A DNA stretch of 46,284 nucleotides from a virus: positions 1 through 46,284 of the IMG/VR virus record IMGVR_UViG_3300018914_000005; one strand, written 5' to 3'. A program made the position numbers and the translations under genes. Below are positions 30,399 through 39,798 of the stretch, one piece after another; position 1 is the first letter of the stretch; every line of letters starts with the position of its first letter. The notes under the pieces are model-generated. The model was given only the letters and a program-made list of their open reading frames with translations, was not told the DNA's origin and searched no databases.

Positions 30399-33300
30399 AT
30401 GAAATTGGCTGTCAAGCATAACCTCCTGGTCTTCGACCCGGAGCGCGACGACGTTCGCGTGCCCGAGGCTGGGCTCGTGCTCCCCATTGCCGAGCACAAG
30501 ATCCGCAAGCGCAAGCCGACCATCGAGCAGGTTCTCGCGGAGACCGGCTGGCGTTTCGACCTGCCGACCGTCTGCAAGGTCAATGGCGTCTACTACAGCC
30601 GCACCGAATGGGCCACGCACCGCCTTGCCGCCAACGACAACGTTGAGTTCCTGTCCCGCCCGCTTGGCGGCTCCAGCAGCGGCGGCTCCTCGGCAAAATC
30701 CATCGGCGCGATCGTCGCCATGGTGGCGCTCACCGCGCTCGCTCCTTACGCCGCAGGCGCAATCTTCGGCGCCGGCACGCTGATGGCCTCCGTGGCTTCC
30801 GCCGCGATGATCGCAGGCGGGGCTATGGCGATCAGCCATTTCCTCAAGCCCAAAGCCGGAGGCCAGACTGCCGAGAAGGACGAACTCTATTCCTTCGGCT
30901 TCGGCGGCAACCAGGCCCGTCCGCTGCAGCCGATCCCGGTCGGCTATGGCCGCACCCTGTCCTTCCCCGACTTCGCTGCCCCTCGCTATTCCGAGTTCGA
31001 CGGCGACAACATGACGGAATATGCGCTCCTCTGCCTCGGCTGCGGCAAGTACGACATCGAGGAAGTGCGCATCGCCGATACCCGGATCTGGACCAAGATC
31101 GGCGGCTACAATTCGTCCTTCCCGGGCATCAAGATCGAGATCGTCAACCCCGGCGAGAAGGTCAACCTGTTCCCGGTCAACGTAGTCACGGCGTCCGAGG
31201 TCTCGGGCATCGATCTTTCCACGACCTTCTCGCCCGGGTTCACGGCCAATGCCGCCGGCACCGAGGCAAAGGAGCTGTTGCTCGACTTCGTGTTCCCGTC
31301 CGGGTGCTTCTTCTCATGGAAGGGCGAGACAAGAACATGGACGGTCGGCGTCGAAGTGCAGGCCCGGCCGGTCAATGCAGCCGGAGCCCCGACCGGCCCA
31401 TGGAATACGATCTGGACCAAGGATTACAGCTTCAACAAGCAGTCGCAGATCCGCATGACCGAGCGGATCGAAGTGGCGAACGGCCGCTACGAGATCAGGG
31501 TCCGGCGCACGAACCTGCCGATCAGCGAACTGGAGCAGGACTCCCGCCTCGGGGGCGCCGATCAGCTCGTCTGGTCCGCGCTGCGAGCCCACATCGATGG
31601 ACCCAACACCTTCCCGCGGGTGACCTGCATCGCCATCCGCGCCAAGGCCAACGAAGCCCTCCAGGGCATCATGAACGGGCAGGTAGGGGTCATCTCCACG
31701 CGCAAGATCCCGGTCTGGAACGGAACGGCCTTCGTCGAGCAGGCATCCCGCTCCATCGCCTGGGCTGCGCTCGACATATGGCGGAACTCAGACTACGGCG
31801 CTGGCCTCTCCCTCGATCAGGTCGATTTCCAGTCGTTCTATGCCTACGACCAGCTCTGGGCCTCCCTGGGTCATACCTTCGATCATGTCTTCAAGGAGCC
31901 GCAGACCCTCGACGATGCGCTCGAGACGATCCTGAAGGCGGGGAGGGCGATGCCGGCGCCGGTGGGCGACCGGTTGACCATCGTCCGGGACGAGCCCCGC
32001 GGCATCCCGCGCATGATGTTCACCGACTACGACATCGTGCGGGACAGCCTCACCATCGACTACACCCTGGCTGACGACGATATCGCCGATGGCATCGTCG
32101 GAGAGTACATCGACCAGACCACGTTCAAGCCGGCCGAGGTCTCCTCCGCCCCGGATGGCGTGACGCTTGCCAAGCCTGCACGAGTGCAGCTTCCTGGCGT
32201 CACCAAGCGGTCTCAGGCGGCAGGACTCGTGCGCTTCATGGCTGCTGAGAACCAGCACCGGCGGATCATGGTCTCTTGGACGGCCCGGGCTGAGGGGCGT
32301 CTGCTCAAGCGCGGCGATCTGGTCGTGCTCTCGTGCGAGGAGCCGGAGACCTGGGGCCAGTCTGCCGAGATCGTGGCCTACAACAATGCCACGCGGCAGA
32401 TCACCTTCGACCATGACCTCGATTGGGACGAGGATGCCCTCAACCATTACATCGAGGTCCGGCGACGGGACGGTCAGCCCTGGGGACCGGTGCGCGTCAC
32501 CCGTGGCACCTCCGACCGCATTGCCATCGTGAACGCTGCCGACATGGCGACGGAGGCGACCCGGCAAGGCATGACGCTCGCCGACGCCATTGCCCGTTCG
32601 GATCTGATGGACCGGCCGACTGCCGACTTCTCTCCTGGCGAGCCCCGAGCTTTCCGCGTGCTCATCACCGAAGGCACTCCCGACACGGACGGGGAACATA
32701 TCAACCTGACCGGCGTGGTGGACGATCCCACGGTCTACAATGTGGTCGAGACCGGCGTCACGCCCCTGCCGACCATCCCGGACGTGTTCTCCTCCTCCAT
32801 CCCGGTGGTGACGACGCTTGCCGCTCAGGTCTACCAGCGGGGCATGAGCCTCGTTCTGCAGGCGGGCTGGCAGCCCGCCAAGGGGGCGCTCACCTATATC
32901 GCGGATGTCTCCTACGACAACGGGCAGACCTGGGTCCGGGCCTATAGCGGCGACAAGACCACGTTCGAAGCGATTGTGGCGGGAGCACAGACCATCCGGC
33001 TGCGGGTAGCCGGTGTCACAGCCAGTAACGTGGTCGGGGCCTTCAGCATCGTCATCGTCACCCCGCCGCCGCTCGTGCTGGATAACCAGTTCTTCATCAT
33101 GAAGATCCAGCCCGACGATCTCGTGCCGGAACTCAGCCGGGACCTCGAGGCGCTCAGCATTCTTGATCAGATTGCGGACCTGGGAGGCGAGGCCCGGGTC
33201 GTGGCGGAGGAGGCGGACGAGAGGGCCAGGGCTGCTATTCTGCAGGTTGCCGATGTGAAGGTGACAGCAGACAAAGCCATTGCCATCTATGGCACCGATG

Positions 33301-33752
33301 TGGTGGCCGAGTGGGAGGAGACCGGCATCACGGTGGGGGAACGCTTCACCGCTGTTGCCGACGTGACGGGGCAGTTGATCGGCGCCTGGAAGGTCACTCT
33401 CGACGCCAACGGGTTTTTCGGCGGCCTGCAGCTCGTCGGCATGCAAGGACCGGGAGGCCCACCGCAATCCGAGTTCAAGATCGCCGTGGATAAGTTCCTG
33501 GTCGGCTCCCCGGCCGGCGGCTTCGGAGCCGAGGCCGTGTTCTCCATCGGCACCCGCAATGGGATCGGGCGTATGGTCCTGCGAGGCGACTTCATCGCGG
33601 ATGGCTCGATCAATGCCAACCAGATCAACGTCGTGAACCTCTCGGCGATTGCGGCGGATATCGGAACGGTGAGATCCAGCCAGAGCTACACGACGGGTGG
33701 CTTCCTCATTGACGGCCCGAACCAGCGGTTCGAGATCTGGGACAACACCTGA
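30399..33752 (+). CDS. Tail tip / host specificity protein (J-like)
   Basis: 1117 aa. The N-terminal ~150 residues look like a fused gpI-type domain: an ordered start (LVFDPERDDVRVPEAGLVLP) then two hydrophobic helices (SIGAIVAMVALTALAPYAAG, AIFGAGTLMASVASAAMIAG). The middle holds the J-like core (RPLQPIPVGYGRTL, IWTKIGGYN), then fibronectin-like and tail-fibre-like segments, ending in GGFLIDGPNQRFEIWDN. It contacts the host surface. It starts four bases after the homing endonuclease. Confidence 0.9.
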   Translation: MKLAVKHNLLVFDPERDDVRVPEAGLVLPIAEHKIRKRKPTIEQVLAETGWRFDLPTVCKVNGVYYSRTEWATHRLAANDNVEFLSRPLGGSSSGGSSAKSIGAIVAMVALTALAPYAAGAIFGAGTLMASVASAAMIAGGAMAISHFLKPKAGGQTAEKDELYSFGFGGNQARPLQPIPVGYGRTLSFPDFAAPRYSEFDGDNMTEYALLCLGCGKYDIEEVRIADTRIWTKIGGYNSSFPGIKIEIVNPGEKVNLFPVNVVTASEVSGIDLSTTFSPGFTANAAGTEAKELLLDFVFPSGCFFSWKGETRTWTVGVEVQARPVNAAGAPTGPWNTIWTKDYSFNKQSQIRMTERIEVANGRYEIRVRRTNLPISELEQDSRLGGADQLVWSALRAHIDGPNTFPRVTCIAIRAKANEALQGIMNGQVGVISTRKIPVWNGTAFVEQASRSIAWAALDIWRNSDYGAGLSLDQVDFQSFYAYDQLWASLGHTFDHVFKEPQTLDDALETILKAGRAMPAPVGDRLTIVRDEPRGIPRMMFTDYDIVRDSLTIDYTLADDDIADGIVGEYIDQTTFKPAEVSSAPDGVTLAKPARVQLPGVTKRSQAAGLVRFMAAENQHRRIMVSWTARAEGRLLKRGDLVVLSCEEPETWGQSAEIVAYNNATRQITFDHDLDWDEDALNHYIEVRRRDGQPWGPVRVTRGTSDRIAIVNAADMATEATRQGMTLADAIARSDLMDRPTADFSPGEPRAFRVLITEGTPDTDGEHINLTGVVDDPTVYNVVETGVTPLPTIPDVFSSSIPVVTTLAAQVYQRGMSLVLQAGWQPAKGALTYIADVSYDNGQTWVRAYSGDKTTFEAIVAGAQTIRLRVAGVTASNVVGAFSIVIVTPPPLVLDNQFFIMKIQPDDLVPELSRDLEALSILDQIADLGGEARVVAEEADERARAAILQVADVKVTADKAIAIYGTDVVAEWEETGITVGERFTAVADVTGQLIGAWKVTLDANGFFGGLQLVGMQGPGGPPQSEFKIAVDKFLVGSPAGGFGAEAVFSIGTRNGIGRMVLRGDFIADGSINANQINVVNLSAIAADIGTVRSSQSYTTGGFLIDGPNQRFEIWDNT

Positions 33753-34171
33753 TGGCGCGTCGTGTGGTTATGGGGCGGATGCCCGATGGGACGTTCGATC
33801 TGCGCATCTCGCGGCGCGGGTATGACGCCTACACAAGCAGCGTCAATGATTTCAAGCGGATCTCATTCTCCGCAGTCCGGCAAAGCCGCGCCAAAGTAGC
33901 CTCGACTGGCGTGGTGATGTCGCTGGGCTCATGGGTGAATTTCGGAAAGACGTTTGCTGCCCCCCCGCCTGTGCTCGGGGTCCTCAAGCGCGGCGGGCGC
34001 ATGTACTTCAATTACTACAACAACGTCGGCAATGGGGCCCCCGGCTTTTGGTACTACACGCCGTACTGTTTCGTCGTCCAGGAAAGCCGCCTTCGGATCG
34101 CGCGCACTCAGTTCCAATGGATCACTCTGCCTGCTGGCGACGGCATGGCATGGTACACCCTGGAGAATTGA
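33752..34171 (+). CDS. Tail tip accessory protein, MARR paralog 1
   Basis: 139 aa in a TGATG junction with the tail tip gene. It starts MARRVVMGRMPDGTFDLRIS and shares this opening with the next two genes; the aromatic C-terminal part (RMYFNYYNNVGNGAPGFWYY) differs. Probably a tail-tip or receptor-binding accessory. No named family. Confidence 0.75.
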   Translation: MARRVVMGRMPDGTFDLRISRRGYDAYTSSVNDFKRISFSAVRQSRAKVASTGVVMSLGSWVNFGKTFAAPPPVLGVLKRGGRMYFNYYNNVGNGAPGFWYYTPYCFVVQESRLRIARTQFQWITLPAGDGMAWYTLEN

Positions 34172-34174
34172 AAC

Positions 34175-34555
34175 GTGGCGCGGCGGATCATTCTGGGGCG
34201 GCGCGGCGCGGATCATGGCCTCTGGGTCTCAAAGCCCGGCATTGATGCGGAAACTGCCGGCGCCGCGGGGCTTGCGTTCGATATGACGCACCGGTTCGGC
34301 ATGGTTCTCGAGGAGGGAATTGCAGTCGTGCCAGGGGGCGGGAGTTCGATCACCATTAGCTTTGCCCGGGCGTATCCTTCTATTCCGATGGTGTTCTGTG
34401 GTCAGTTGACCCGGTTTCCAAGTGAAGCGACCGTCCGCACCCAAGCGTCAACGACGGGATTTGTGCTCAGCAGCATCCAAGACAGCTATACGGGTCAATG
34501 GTATGCCGCGGGAGATACGGTCCGGTGGTTCGCCGTCATGCAAAGCCAGGTGTAA
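34175..34555 (+). CDS. Tail tip accessory protein, MARR paralog 2
   Basis: 126 aa from a GTG three bases after the preceding stop. MARRIILGRRGADHGLWVSK at the start matches the paralogs; the C-terminal beta-rich part (SITISFARAYPSIPMVFCGQ) is its own. The C-terminal fold resembles a small beta-sandwich. Likely to decorate the tail tip. Confidence 0.75.
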   Translation: MARRIILGRRGADHGLWVSKPGIDAETAGAAGLAFDMTHRFGMVLEEGIAVVPGGGSSITISFARAYPSIPMVFCGQLTRFPSEATVRTQASTTGFVLSSIQDSYTGQWYAAGDTVRWFAVMQSQV

Positions 34556-34558
34556 GGC

Positions 34559-35074
34559 ATGGCCCGTCGTATTGTTTTGGGGAGGGTCGGGAGCAACTTC
34601 GTCTTCCGCGTCTCCCGTCCGGGGTTCGATGCCGCGACAGCCGATCTCGATCAACTGATCTTCGACGGAGACGGGGTGCACGCCCGCGTTGCGGCGTCCG
34701 GTCAGGCGGACGTTCCGGCTTCCTCCTATCCTCTGTCACCTGGAACGATAACAATTGCGCATGGCGTGACTGACCCGGGACTGATCATCGGTGTTGCAAA
34801 ATCCCTGTATGTCGATGACCCCTCGGGCAACACCGGGATGTGGGTGGGCCTCAACGTCGATCCGAACGTGAGCGGCGGCGCAGTGACCCTGCTCCCACTC
34901 GATTGGAACGATGACCTCAAGATCGGGTGGTGCACGCCTTGGATCTTTTCGGCTGATGACGGCAGCGCGAAGAGTGCGAACGGCTGGCGGATCCGCTGGA
35001 ACTCGACAAACCTCTTCATTGATAACTTCCAGAAATACGGCATCCGCGTTCGCTGGACAGCCTTGGAGTTCTAG
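34559..35074 (+). CDS. Tail tip accessory protein, MARR paralog 3
   Basis: 171 aa. MARRIVLGRVGSNFVFRVSR followed by PGFDAATADLDQLIFDG repeats the N-terminal module; the C-terminus (YGIRVRWTALEF) and the central part are distinct. It has four bases between it and paralog 2. The three genes look like copies of one module with exchanged C-terminal heads. Confidence 0.75.
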   Translation: MARRIVLGRVGSNFVFRVSRPGFDAATADLDQLIFDGDGVHARVAASGQADVPASSYPLSPGTITIAHGVTDPGLIIGVAKSLYVDDPSGNTGMWVGLNVDPNVSGGAVTLLPLDWNDDLKIGWCTPWIFSADDGSAKSANGWRIRWNSTNLFIDNFQKYGIRVRWTALEF

Positions 35075-35075
35075 A

Positions 35076-35495
35076 ATGCTTTTGTTCACTGATGATGATG
35101 GGCGCTATATCGCTCATACCGATGCCGAATACCCTGCGCCCACTGAGACGCTTGAAAGGGTCCGGAAGAACCAGCCAGAGGGGCATGTGTGGGATATACC
35201 GCCATTCGGCCCTGAGTTCTGGTATTTCCCGGAGGGCGTGCCAACCATCCGCCCCAGGCTCGATTACACTGTCACCGAAACCCGGGAAGGCGAGGACACT
35301 GTTGCGGTGATCGCGGGCATACCGGTTGGCGTCACCGTCAATGTGCACGGGCCTGAGGGCGGACAGTCCGTGGAGGCCGATGGAGAAGACCTGGAGCTCG
35401 TCCTGCGCCTTGCTGGCGAGTATGTCGTCACCTTTGACCCCTTCCCCTATCAGCCGGTCTCAATCCTGATCGAAGCCAAGCGGCGGGAGGGCTGA
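35076..35495 (+). CDS. Hypothetical tail-region protein
   Basis: 139 aa from ATG 35076 (MLLFTDDDGRYIAHTDAEYP onward). The first half (PEGHVWDIPPFGPEFWYFPE) is Pro/aromatic; the second half looks like an immunoglobulin-like beta domain (VIAGIPVGVTVNVHGPEGGQ, VLRLAGEYVVTFDPFPYQPV). Possibly a chaperone or tail accessory for the fibre. No family recognised. Confidence 0.75.
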   Translation: MLLFTDDDGRYIAHTDAEYPAPTETLERVRKNQPEGHVWDIPPFGPEFWYFPEGVPTIRPRLDYTVTETREGEDTVAVIAGIPVGVTVNVHGPEGGQSVEADGEDLELVLRLAGEYVVTFDPFPYQPVSILIEAKRREG

Positions 35496-35497
35496 CC

Positions 35498-35845
35498 ATG
35501 GCGCGTCTTGAGATCGGCCCTTCGCTTGAGCAACTGCGGGAGTTGGCAGAAGCCGCCATCGACCGGCATTTCGAGCCGGTACTCCAGCGCATGGCACTCT
35601 ACACCCGCAAGGTCATTCGCGCCGAACAGCACCTGGCCGGCAATCCATCCGCCATGCTCAACCGGGAAGCCCAGCGCCGGCACATCAAGGCGGATGACAT
35701 CGCCCGCCAAATCATCGCCCTGGCGGATGCCGACGAGGCGATGGAGGACCAGCGCATCGCCCTGAAGCTGAAGGTGCGCAAGGCCCTCACGGCGGAGAAG
35801 ATCCGCAAGCTGCTCTCCGAGAACGGCATCGCGCTCGGCCGCTAA
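35498..35845 (+). CDS. Hypothetical tail-region protein, helical
   Basis: 115 aa, almost fully helical and basic (EQLRELAEAAIDRHFEPVLQ, YTRKVIRAEQHLAGNPSAML). Probably an assembly factor between the accessory and fibre genes. Starts two bases after the preceding stop. No family recognised. Confidence 0.7.
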   Translation: MARLEIGPSLEQLRELAEAAIDRHFEPVLQRMALYTRKVIRAEQHLAGNPSAMLNREAQRRHIKADDIARQIIALADADEAMEDQRIALKLKVRKALTAEKIRKLLSENGIALGR

Positions 35846-35873
35846 GCCCTTTCACAATCCCCGTCTGAACCAT

Positions 35874-35893
35874 CGGCCAAGCCCTCTTGGCCG
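35874..35893. other. Perfect hairpin before the tail fibre gene
   Basis: CGGCCAAG/CTTGGCCG with loop CCCT ends where the ribosome site GGGAG of the fibre gene begins. No T-tract, so it is not a standard terminator. It could modulate fibre translation or mark RNA processing. Confidence 0.45.
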
Positions 35894-35904
35894 GGAGCTT
35901 TCTC

Positions 35905-37239
35905 ATGGCCCTCGACCCGAACCTGTTTTTCTACTCTGACGGCACGATCACCCTCACGAACGGCTCGGACCTTGCGACCGGCGATCTGGTCGCTTGGGAC
36001 CCCGCCGTGCTCCCGTTCGATTTCATCTTCCCGAACAACGGCGCTGACGGCATGTCGGTGGTCAAGGAAGTGCTCGCGGTCAATCAGATCCGGCTTGCCG
36101 CGCCATGGCCGGGCCCGACACTCACGAACGTGCCGTATTTCATGCTTCGGTGGGTGCGTCATACAGATCCCCGTCTCTATGCGCTGCGAGTGTCGGATTA
36201 CCTGACCCGGCTGAAGGCCATCCCTGAGAACCTTGAGGAGATCGCTGCCGACATCGACGAGGACGCGGCGGCTGTCGCGGCGGCGATGGTGACGTTGGCG
36301 CAGATCGAGGCGAACGTCGATGCCGATCGGCAGGCGGCCCAGACGGCGGCGGGTGCTGCACAAGGGTCGGCCACCGCGGCGGCTCAAAGCGCCGCGGTGG
36401 CGCAGCAATGGTCGGAGGCAGCCTCATCGGGGGTTCTGCCGGATAATGGCGTTACGAACGCCAAACTGGCTGATGTACCGGCCAACACGATCAAGGGGCG
36501 TGTGGCGGCGGGGACTGGAGATCCGTCCGATCTGACAGCAGCACAGGTCAAGACGTTGCTGGCTCTCAACAACGTCGATAACACGAGCGACGCCAACAAG
36601 CCGATTTCTACCGCACAGCAGGCGGCGCTCGACGGCAAAGCGGGCCTTGCTTCATCAAACACCTTCACGAACGCGAATGCTGTCAATGGCGCTTCCGCGT
36701 CTCTTGTGGTGGGACAGGCGTCACTGATCAGCGGAGGTGCTTCCGGAACCGCGCCATTCCAGGCATCTGGTGCATCCGGATCCCGACCCGCTGCGATGTT
36801 CATTACGAACGGAGCGAGCGCAGCATACCAGGTGTTTGCGCTGGCTGGGGTGGGCGTCGTCGGCTCGATTGCAGGCAACGGCGGATCCGGCATCGTCTAC
36901 AACACAACCTCTGACCATCGCTTGAAGGACATCGACGCGTCCAAGCCAGTCGATGCGCTCGCCCGTGTAAAGCAACTCAAGGTCTATCGTGGTCGCTGGA
37001 AGGCGGATGAGACGCGGACCGAGCGATCAATGATGCTGGCCCATGAGGTCGCGACCACCATGCCTGAAGTCGTGACAGGCGAAAAGGATGCCGTCTGGCA
37101 CGGCGAGGATGAGGCTGGCAATCCGATCTCCCAGCCGGTGTATCAGCAGGTCGATTACCAAGGAATGATCCCGGATCTTGTGGCTGCTCTGCAGGAAGCT
37201 GTCGCACGGATCGAAGAACTGGAGGCCAGGCTCTCGTAG
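35905..37239 (+). CDS. Tail fibre with C-terminal S74 intramolecular chaperone
   Basis: 444 aa from ATG 35905 with GGGAG upstream. A globular N-terminal part attaches to the tail; an Ala-rich helical stretch (about residues 115-170) and repeats of a short fibre shaft follow. The C-terminal ~108 residues are the S74 chaperone, with S336-D-H-R-L-K341 as the self-cleavage site. It would fold the trimer and then be released. A hairpin CCAGGCTC/GAGCCTGG (37226-37247) spans the stop, without a T-tract. Confidence 0.9.
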   Translation: MALDPNLFFYSDGTITLTNGSDLATGDLVAWDPAVLPFDFIFPNNGADGMSVVKEVLAVNQIRLAAPWPGPTLTNVPYFMLRWVRHTDPRLYALRVSDYLTRLKAIPENLEEIAADIDEDAAAVAAAMVTLAQIEANVDADRQAAQTAAGAAQGSATAAAQSAAVAQQWSEAASSGVLPDNGVTNAKLADVPANTIKGRVAAGTGDPSDLTAAQVKTLLALNNVDNTSDANKPISTAQQAALDGKAGLASSNTFTNANAVNGASASLVVGQASLISGGASGTAPFQASGASGSRPAAMFITNGASAAYQVFALAGVGVVGSIAGNGGSGIVYNTTSDHRLKDIDASKPVDALARVKQLKVYRGRWKADETRTERSMMLAHEVATTMPEVVTGEKDAVWHGEDEAGNPISQPVYQQVDYQGMIPDLVAALQEAVARIEELEARLS

Positions 37240-37346
37240 GAGCCTGGCGGGCTCCCGAAACTTTGCACGAGCAGGCGGCAGCGCTGCCGGCTTAGTGTCA
37301 AGATGTCGCTACGAAGCCACCATCACCACCTAGCCAATCGACTGCG

Positions 37347-37664
37347 CTAGATCAGCCGGTCTAATGCCTGGAGAAGTCCGGCGGGGACAAAGACCGAGAG
37401 CGCAATGATGGCCAGAGATGCCTCCGCGATTAGGAGGCTGCGGCGCACGAGCGCGAGGGTGAAGATCGCCACAGCCATCCAGAAATGATCGAAGATGAAA
37501 TGCTGCTGCAGGCTCAACAGAAGATAGGCGGCGATAGCGTAAGTAACTGCTCGACCGAACCTCAGCGCAAATAGACTGGCCCTGCTGTAGAACGCTTCGA
37601 TGATGCGATCCTCCGCTGCCACTTCCGCAGATCCAGGTAGGCGGCGCACGTCTACATGTTTCAT
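37347..37664 (-). CDS. Hypothetical membrane protein
   Basis: 105 aa on the minus strand. Three likely membrane helices: AVTYAIAAYLLLSLQQHFIF, FWMAVAIFTLALVRRSLLIA and ASLAIIALSVFVPAGLL. The ribosome site is weak. It lies between the tail fibre and the RTX gene, a moron position. No family recognised. 37240-37346 and 37665-37788 show no other gene. Confidence 0.55.
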   Translation of the reverse strand: MKHVDVRRLPGSAEVAAEDRIIEAFYSRASLFALRFGRAVTYAIAAYLLLSLQQHFIFDHFWMAVAIFTLALVRRSLLIAEASLAIIALSVFVPAGLLQALDRLI

Positions 37665-37788
37665 TGTGAGGTTCTTCAGTTGTCAGCCCGGTAACGGCTG
37701 TAAATCATCCTAGGACGCTAAGCAATAACTTAGCTTCCCTTGCGGCATTTTTCCCCACAGCATGATGCCTCTATGACACCGACACCTT

Positions 37789-37818
37789 CGGGCGGGCACC
37801 CCTTGGAGCGCCCGCCCG
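37789..37818 (-). terminator. GC-rich hairpin after the first RTX gene
   Basis: CGGGCGGGC (37789-37797) pairs with GCCCGCCCG (37810-37818), nine perfect pairs just beyond the stop of the leftward RTX gene. There is no T-run on that strand, so termination is possible but not certain. Confidence 0.45.
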
Positions 37819-37824
37819 GAGCAA

Positions 37825-38613
37825 TCACAGAATAAAGTAGCTCTTCGTGACTGAGCTTACGTTATTGAGCATGAGTTCAAAGTCGGCTTGAGCGTCGCCG
37901 TTGACATCAGCTTGGACATAGGGCTGGGCGTAGATGTCGCCGTACTCGTCTTCGTACTCACTGATCACGAAGCGGAGTTCACCTTTGCGACCGGAGAACT
38001 CGGCATTCCCGATAAAGGTGAAGGCTTGATTGCCAGCAACTCCTGCCTTTGCGTCAATCTTCGAAAGATCGATCTTGTCGCCCTGTGATGCGGAGAAGTC
38101 AGTGATCGTATCGATCTTTGACCAGCGTGACTCAGAGACCGACTTGAAGACGAAGCGGTCGGCTCCCTTGCCACCTGAGAGGATGTCGGCCCCACCACCG
38201 CCGGTGATGGTATCATTGCCGTTGAAGCCGCTGAGGTTATCGCCATAGCGCCCCCCTGTGATCACGTCCTTGCCCGCGAGTGCCGCCTTGAAAACCCTGA
38301 GATCGTCATCAGTGCTGTAGGTGGAGGCCGCGTTGACGAGGCTCAGAACGGAAATCTTGACATTGGTTAATGTTGAGACCTTCCGCCCGGCGTCTACTCC
38401 ACTGTAGCTCGTAACAACACCGCCGGTCGGGATACCATCAACAGTGTAGGTGAAACCGTATCCGTCGAACTTGTCCCATGACCGGCCCAACGTGCCGTAA
38501 ATGGCTCTGAACGTGGTCGGAGACCATTCATAGCGATCGGCCATTGTCAGGTTGCTGAGGTTAAAGTTTTCCAGCGAAAACCCATACGTTCCAGTCCATG
38601 TAAACGTAGCCAT
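37825..38613 (-). CDS. RTX protein 1 with serralysin-type C-terminus, moron
   Basis: 262 aa. The N-terminal ~110 residues are beta-rich and unknown. Residues ~119-152 hold RTX nonapeptide repeats (GGRYGDNLSGFNGNDTITGG) that bind Ca2+. The C-terminal ~110 residues resemble the M10 serralysin C-terminus, ending in a hydrophobic SYFIL tip typical of type I secretion signals. No protease HExxH motif. AGGGGG lies before ATG 38613; a hairpin GTCGGT/ACCGAC (38629-38646) sits in the leader. It is antisense to late genes. Confidence 0.85.
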   Translation of the reverse strand: MATFTWTGTYGFSLENFNLSNLTMADRYEWSPTTFRAIYGTLGRSWDKFDGYGFTYTVDGIPTGGVVTSYSGVDAGRKVSTLTNVKISVLSLVNAASTYSTDDDLRVFKAALAGKDVITGGRYGDNLSGFNGNDTITGGGGADILSGGKGADRFVFKSVSESRWSKIDTITDFSASQGDKIDLSKIDAKAGVAGNQAFTFIGNAEFSGRKGELRFVISEYEDEYGDIYAQPYVQADVNGDAQADFELMLNNVSSVTKSYFIL

Positions 38614-38762
38614 ATGACACCCCCTAGCGTCGGTTTAGGCACCGACTCCTAATTGGAAACAGCCAAGGCGACAACAGTCTCTTTCGTAACGTCACCTGTC
38701 GCTTGAGCTGCCCGCCGCTGCCCGGACGCGGCCGTTCTCCCCACCCAAAACACGAGGATCCC

Positions 38763-39443
38763 ATGGATAAGACCGTCCCCAGGCCGGCGGCGATGCTGCT
38801 CGACTTCATCGGATCGAAGGAAGCGCCCCGCGGCTACGACACCGTCTACGGCAACCGCATGGACCGGATGCCCAAGCCTCTCACCTCCATGACCATGAAA
38901 GAGGTGCTGGATCAGGGGAAGTGGCGCACCAAGACCTTCGGCTCCTCGGCCTGCGGCCGGTACCAGTTCATGGACGCCACGCTCCGGGATCTGGCGACCG
39001 AGCTGAACCTGAAGGCGAAAGACGTCTTCACGCCCGACTATCAGGACCGGCTAGGCCTGTATCTGCTCCGGCGCCGCGGCTACGAGCGGTGGATCTCCGG
39101 CCGCATGACCGATCATGAGTTCATGATCGAGCTCGCCAAGGAATGGGCCTCCTTCCCGGTGCCCTACCGCATGAAGGGCGCTCATCGGACGGTGGAGCGC
39201 GGGCAGAGCTACTATGCGGGCGACGGCCTGAACAAGTCGCTGATCAGTGCCGAGGCCGTAGAGGCCGCCCTGACGAAGGCCAAGGGCCTCGCCGGCACGG
39301 CGCCAGTGCCGCCCGCACGCCCGGCAGCCGAGAGCCCATCCCCCGCCGCCCTTGCTGCCATGGCCGCCCTCATCACCGCCCTCGTCGCCGTCGCTGCCCT
39401 TCTCGGCATCGATGCCTCGGCCCTCAAAGCCATGATCCCGTAG
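38763..39443 (+). CDS. Endolysin (lysozyme/transglycosylase type) with C-terminal membrane helix
   Basis: 226 aa from ATG 38763. The catalytic domain (residues ~8-165) looks like the lambda R/GH104-type fold: LLDFIGSKEAPRGYDTVYGN holds the probable catalytic Glu, then CGRYQFMDATLRDLATELNL and GLYLLRRRGYERWISG. After a Pro/Ala linker comes one membrane helix (ALAAMAALITALVAVAALLG, about residues 196-218). It would cleave peptidoglycan; the helix may hold it in the membrane until lysis. Confidence 0.85.
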   Translation: MDKTVPRPAAMLLDFIGSKEAPRGYDTVYGNRMDRMPKPLTSMTMKEVLDQGKWRTKTFGSSACGRYQFMDATLRDLATELNLKAKDVFTPDYQDRLGLYLLRRRGYERWISGRMTDHEFMIELAKEWASFPVPYRMKGAHRTVERGQSYYAGDGLNKSLISAEAVEAALTKAKGLAGTAPVPPARPAAESPSPAALAAMAALITALVAVAALLGIDASALKAMIP

Positions 39444-39453
39444 GAGAAGTACC

Positions 39454-39798
39454 ATGACCCCGCTTATCGTTCTCGACATCGCTGCCCGCATTGCCGACCG
39501 GCTGGTCAAATCGCCCTCCGTTCCGCTTGAGGCCCCAGAGAAGCCGGTCGTGAAGGTGGAGGTGGCCAAGGAGCTGCAACCGGTCCTGGAGCACCTGACG
39601 AACAACGAGCCATGGTTCCGCAGCCGCGTGACTCTCGGTGCCATCGCCACGATCCTAGCTGGCGCATCGTCCCTTACGATGGCTATCGCGAACGGTGAAA
39701 CCAACATGGAGATCTATATCACGGCTCTCGTGGGCATCGGCGGCGGCGTCACGACCCTGTATGGCCGCTGGAAGGCCCGGAAGCCGCTGGGGGCGTGA
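39454..39798 (+). CDS. Holin-like protein, two membrane helices
   Basis: 114 aa. Two hydrophobic segments: TLGAIATILAGASSLTMAIA and EIYITALVGIGGGVTTLYGR, after a charged N-terminal part. It follows the endolysin by 10 bp and fits the place of a holin that permeabilises the inner membrane. The family is not certain. Confidence 0.7.
   Translation: MTPLIVLDIAARIADRLVKSPSVPLEAPEKPVVKVEVAKELQPVLEHLTNNEPWFRSRVTLGAIATILAGASSLTMAIANGETNMEIYITALVGIGGGVTTLYGRWKARKPLGA

Noticed and set aside
31788-33467. 559-codon minus-strand open frame
   Set aside because: Shadow of the tail tip gene, His/Arg/Asp-rich translation typical of an antisense GC-rich frame.
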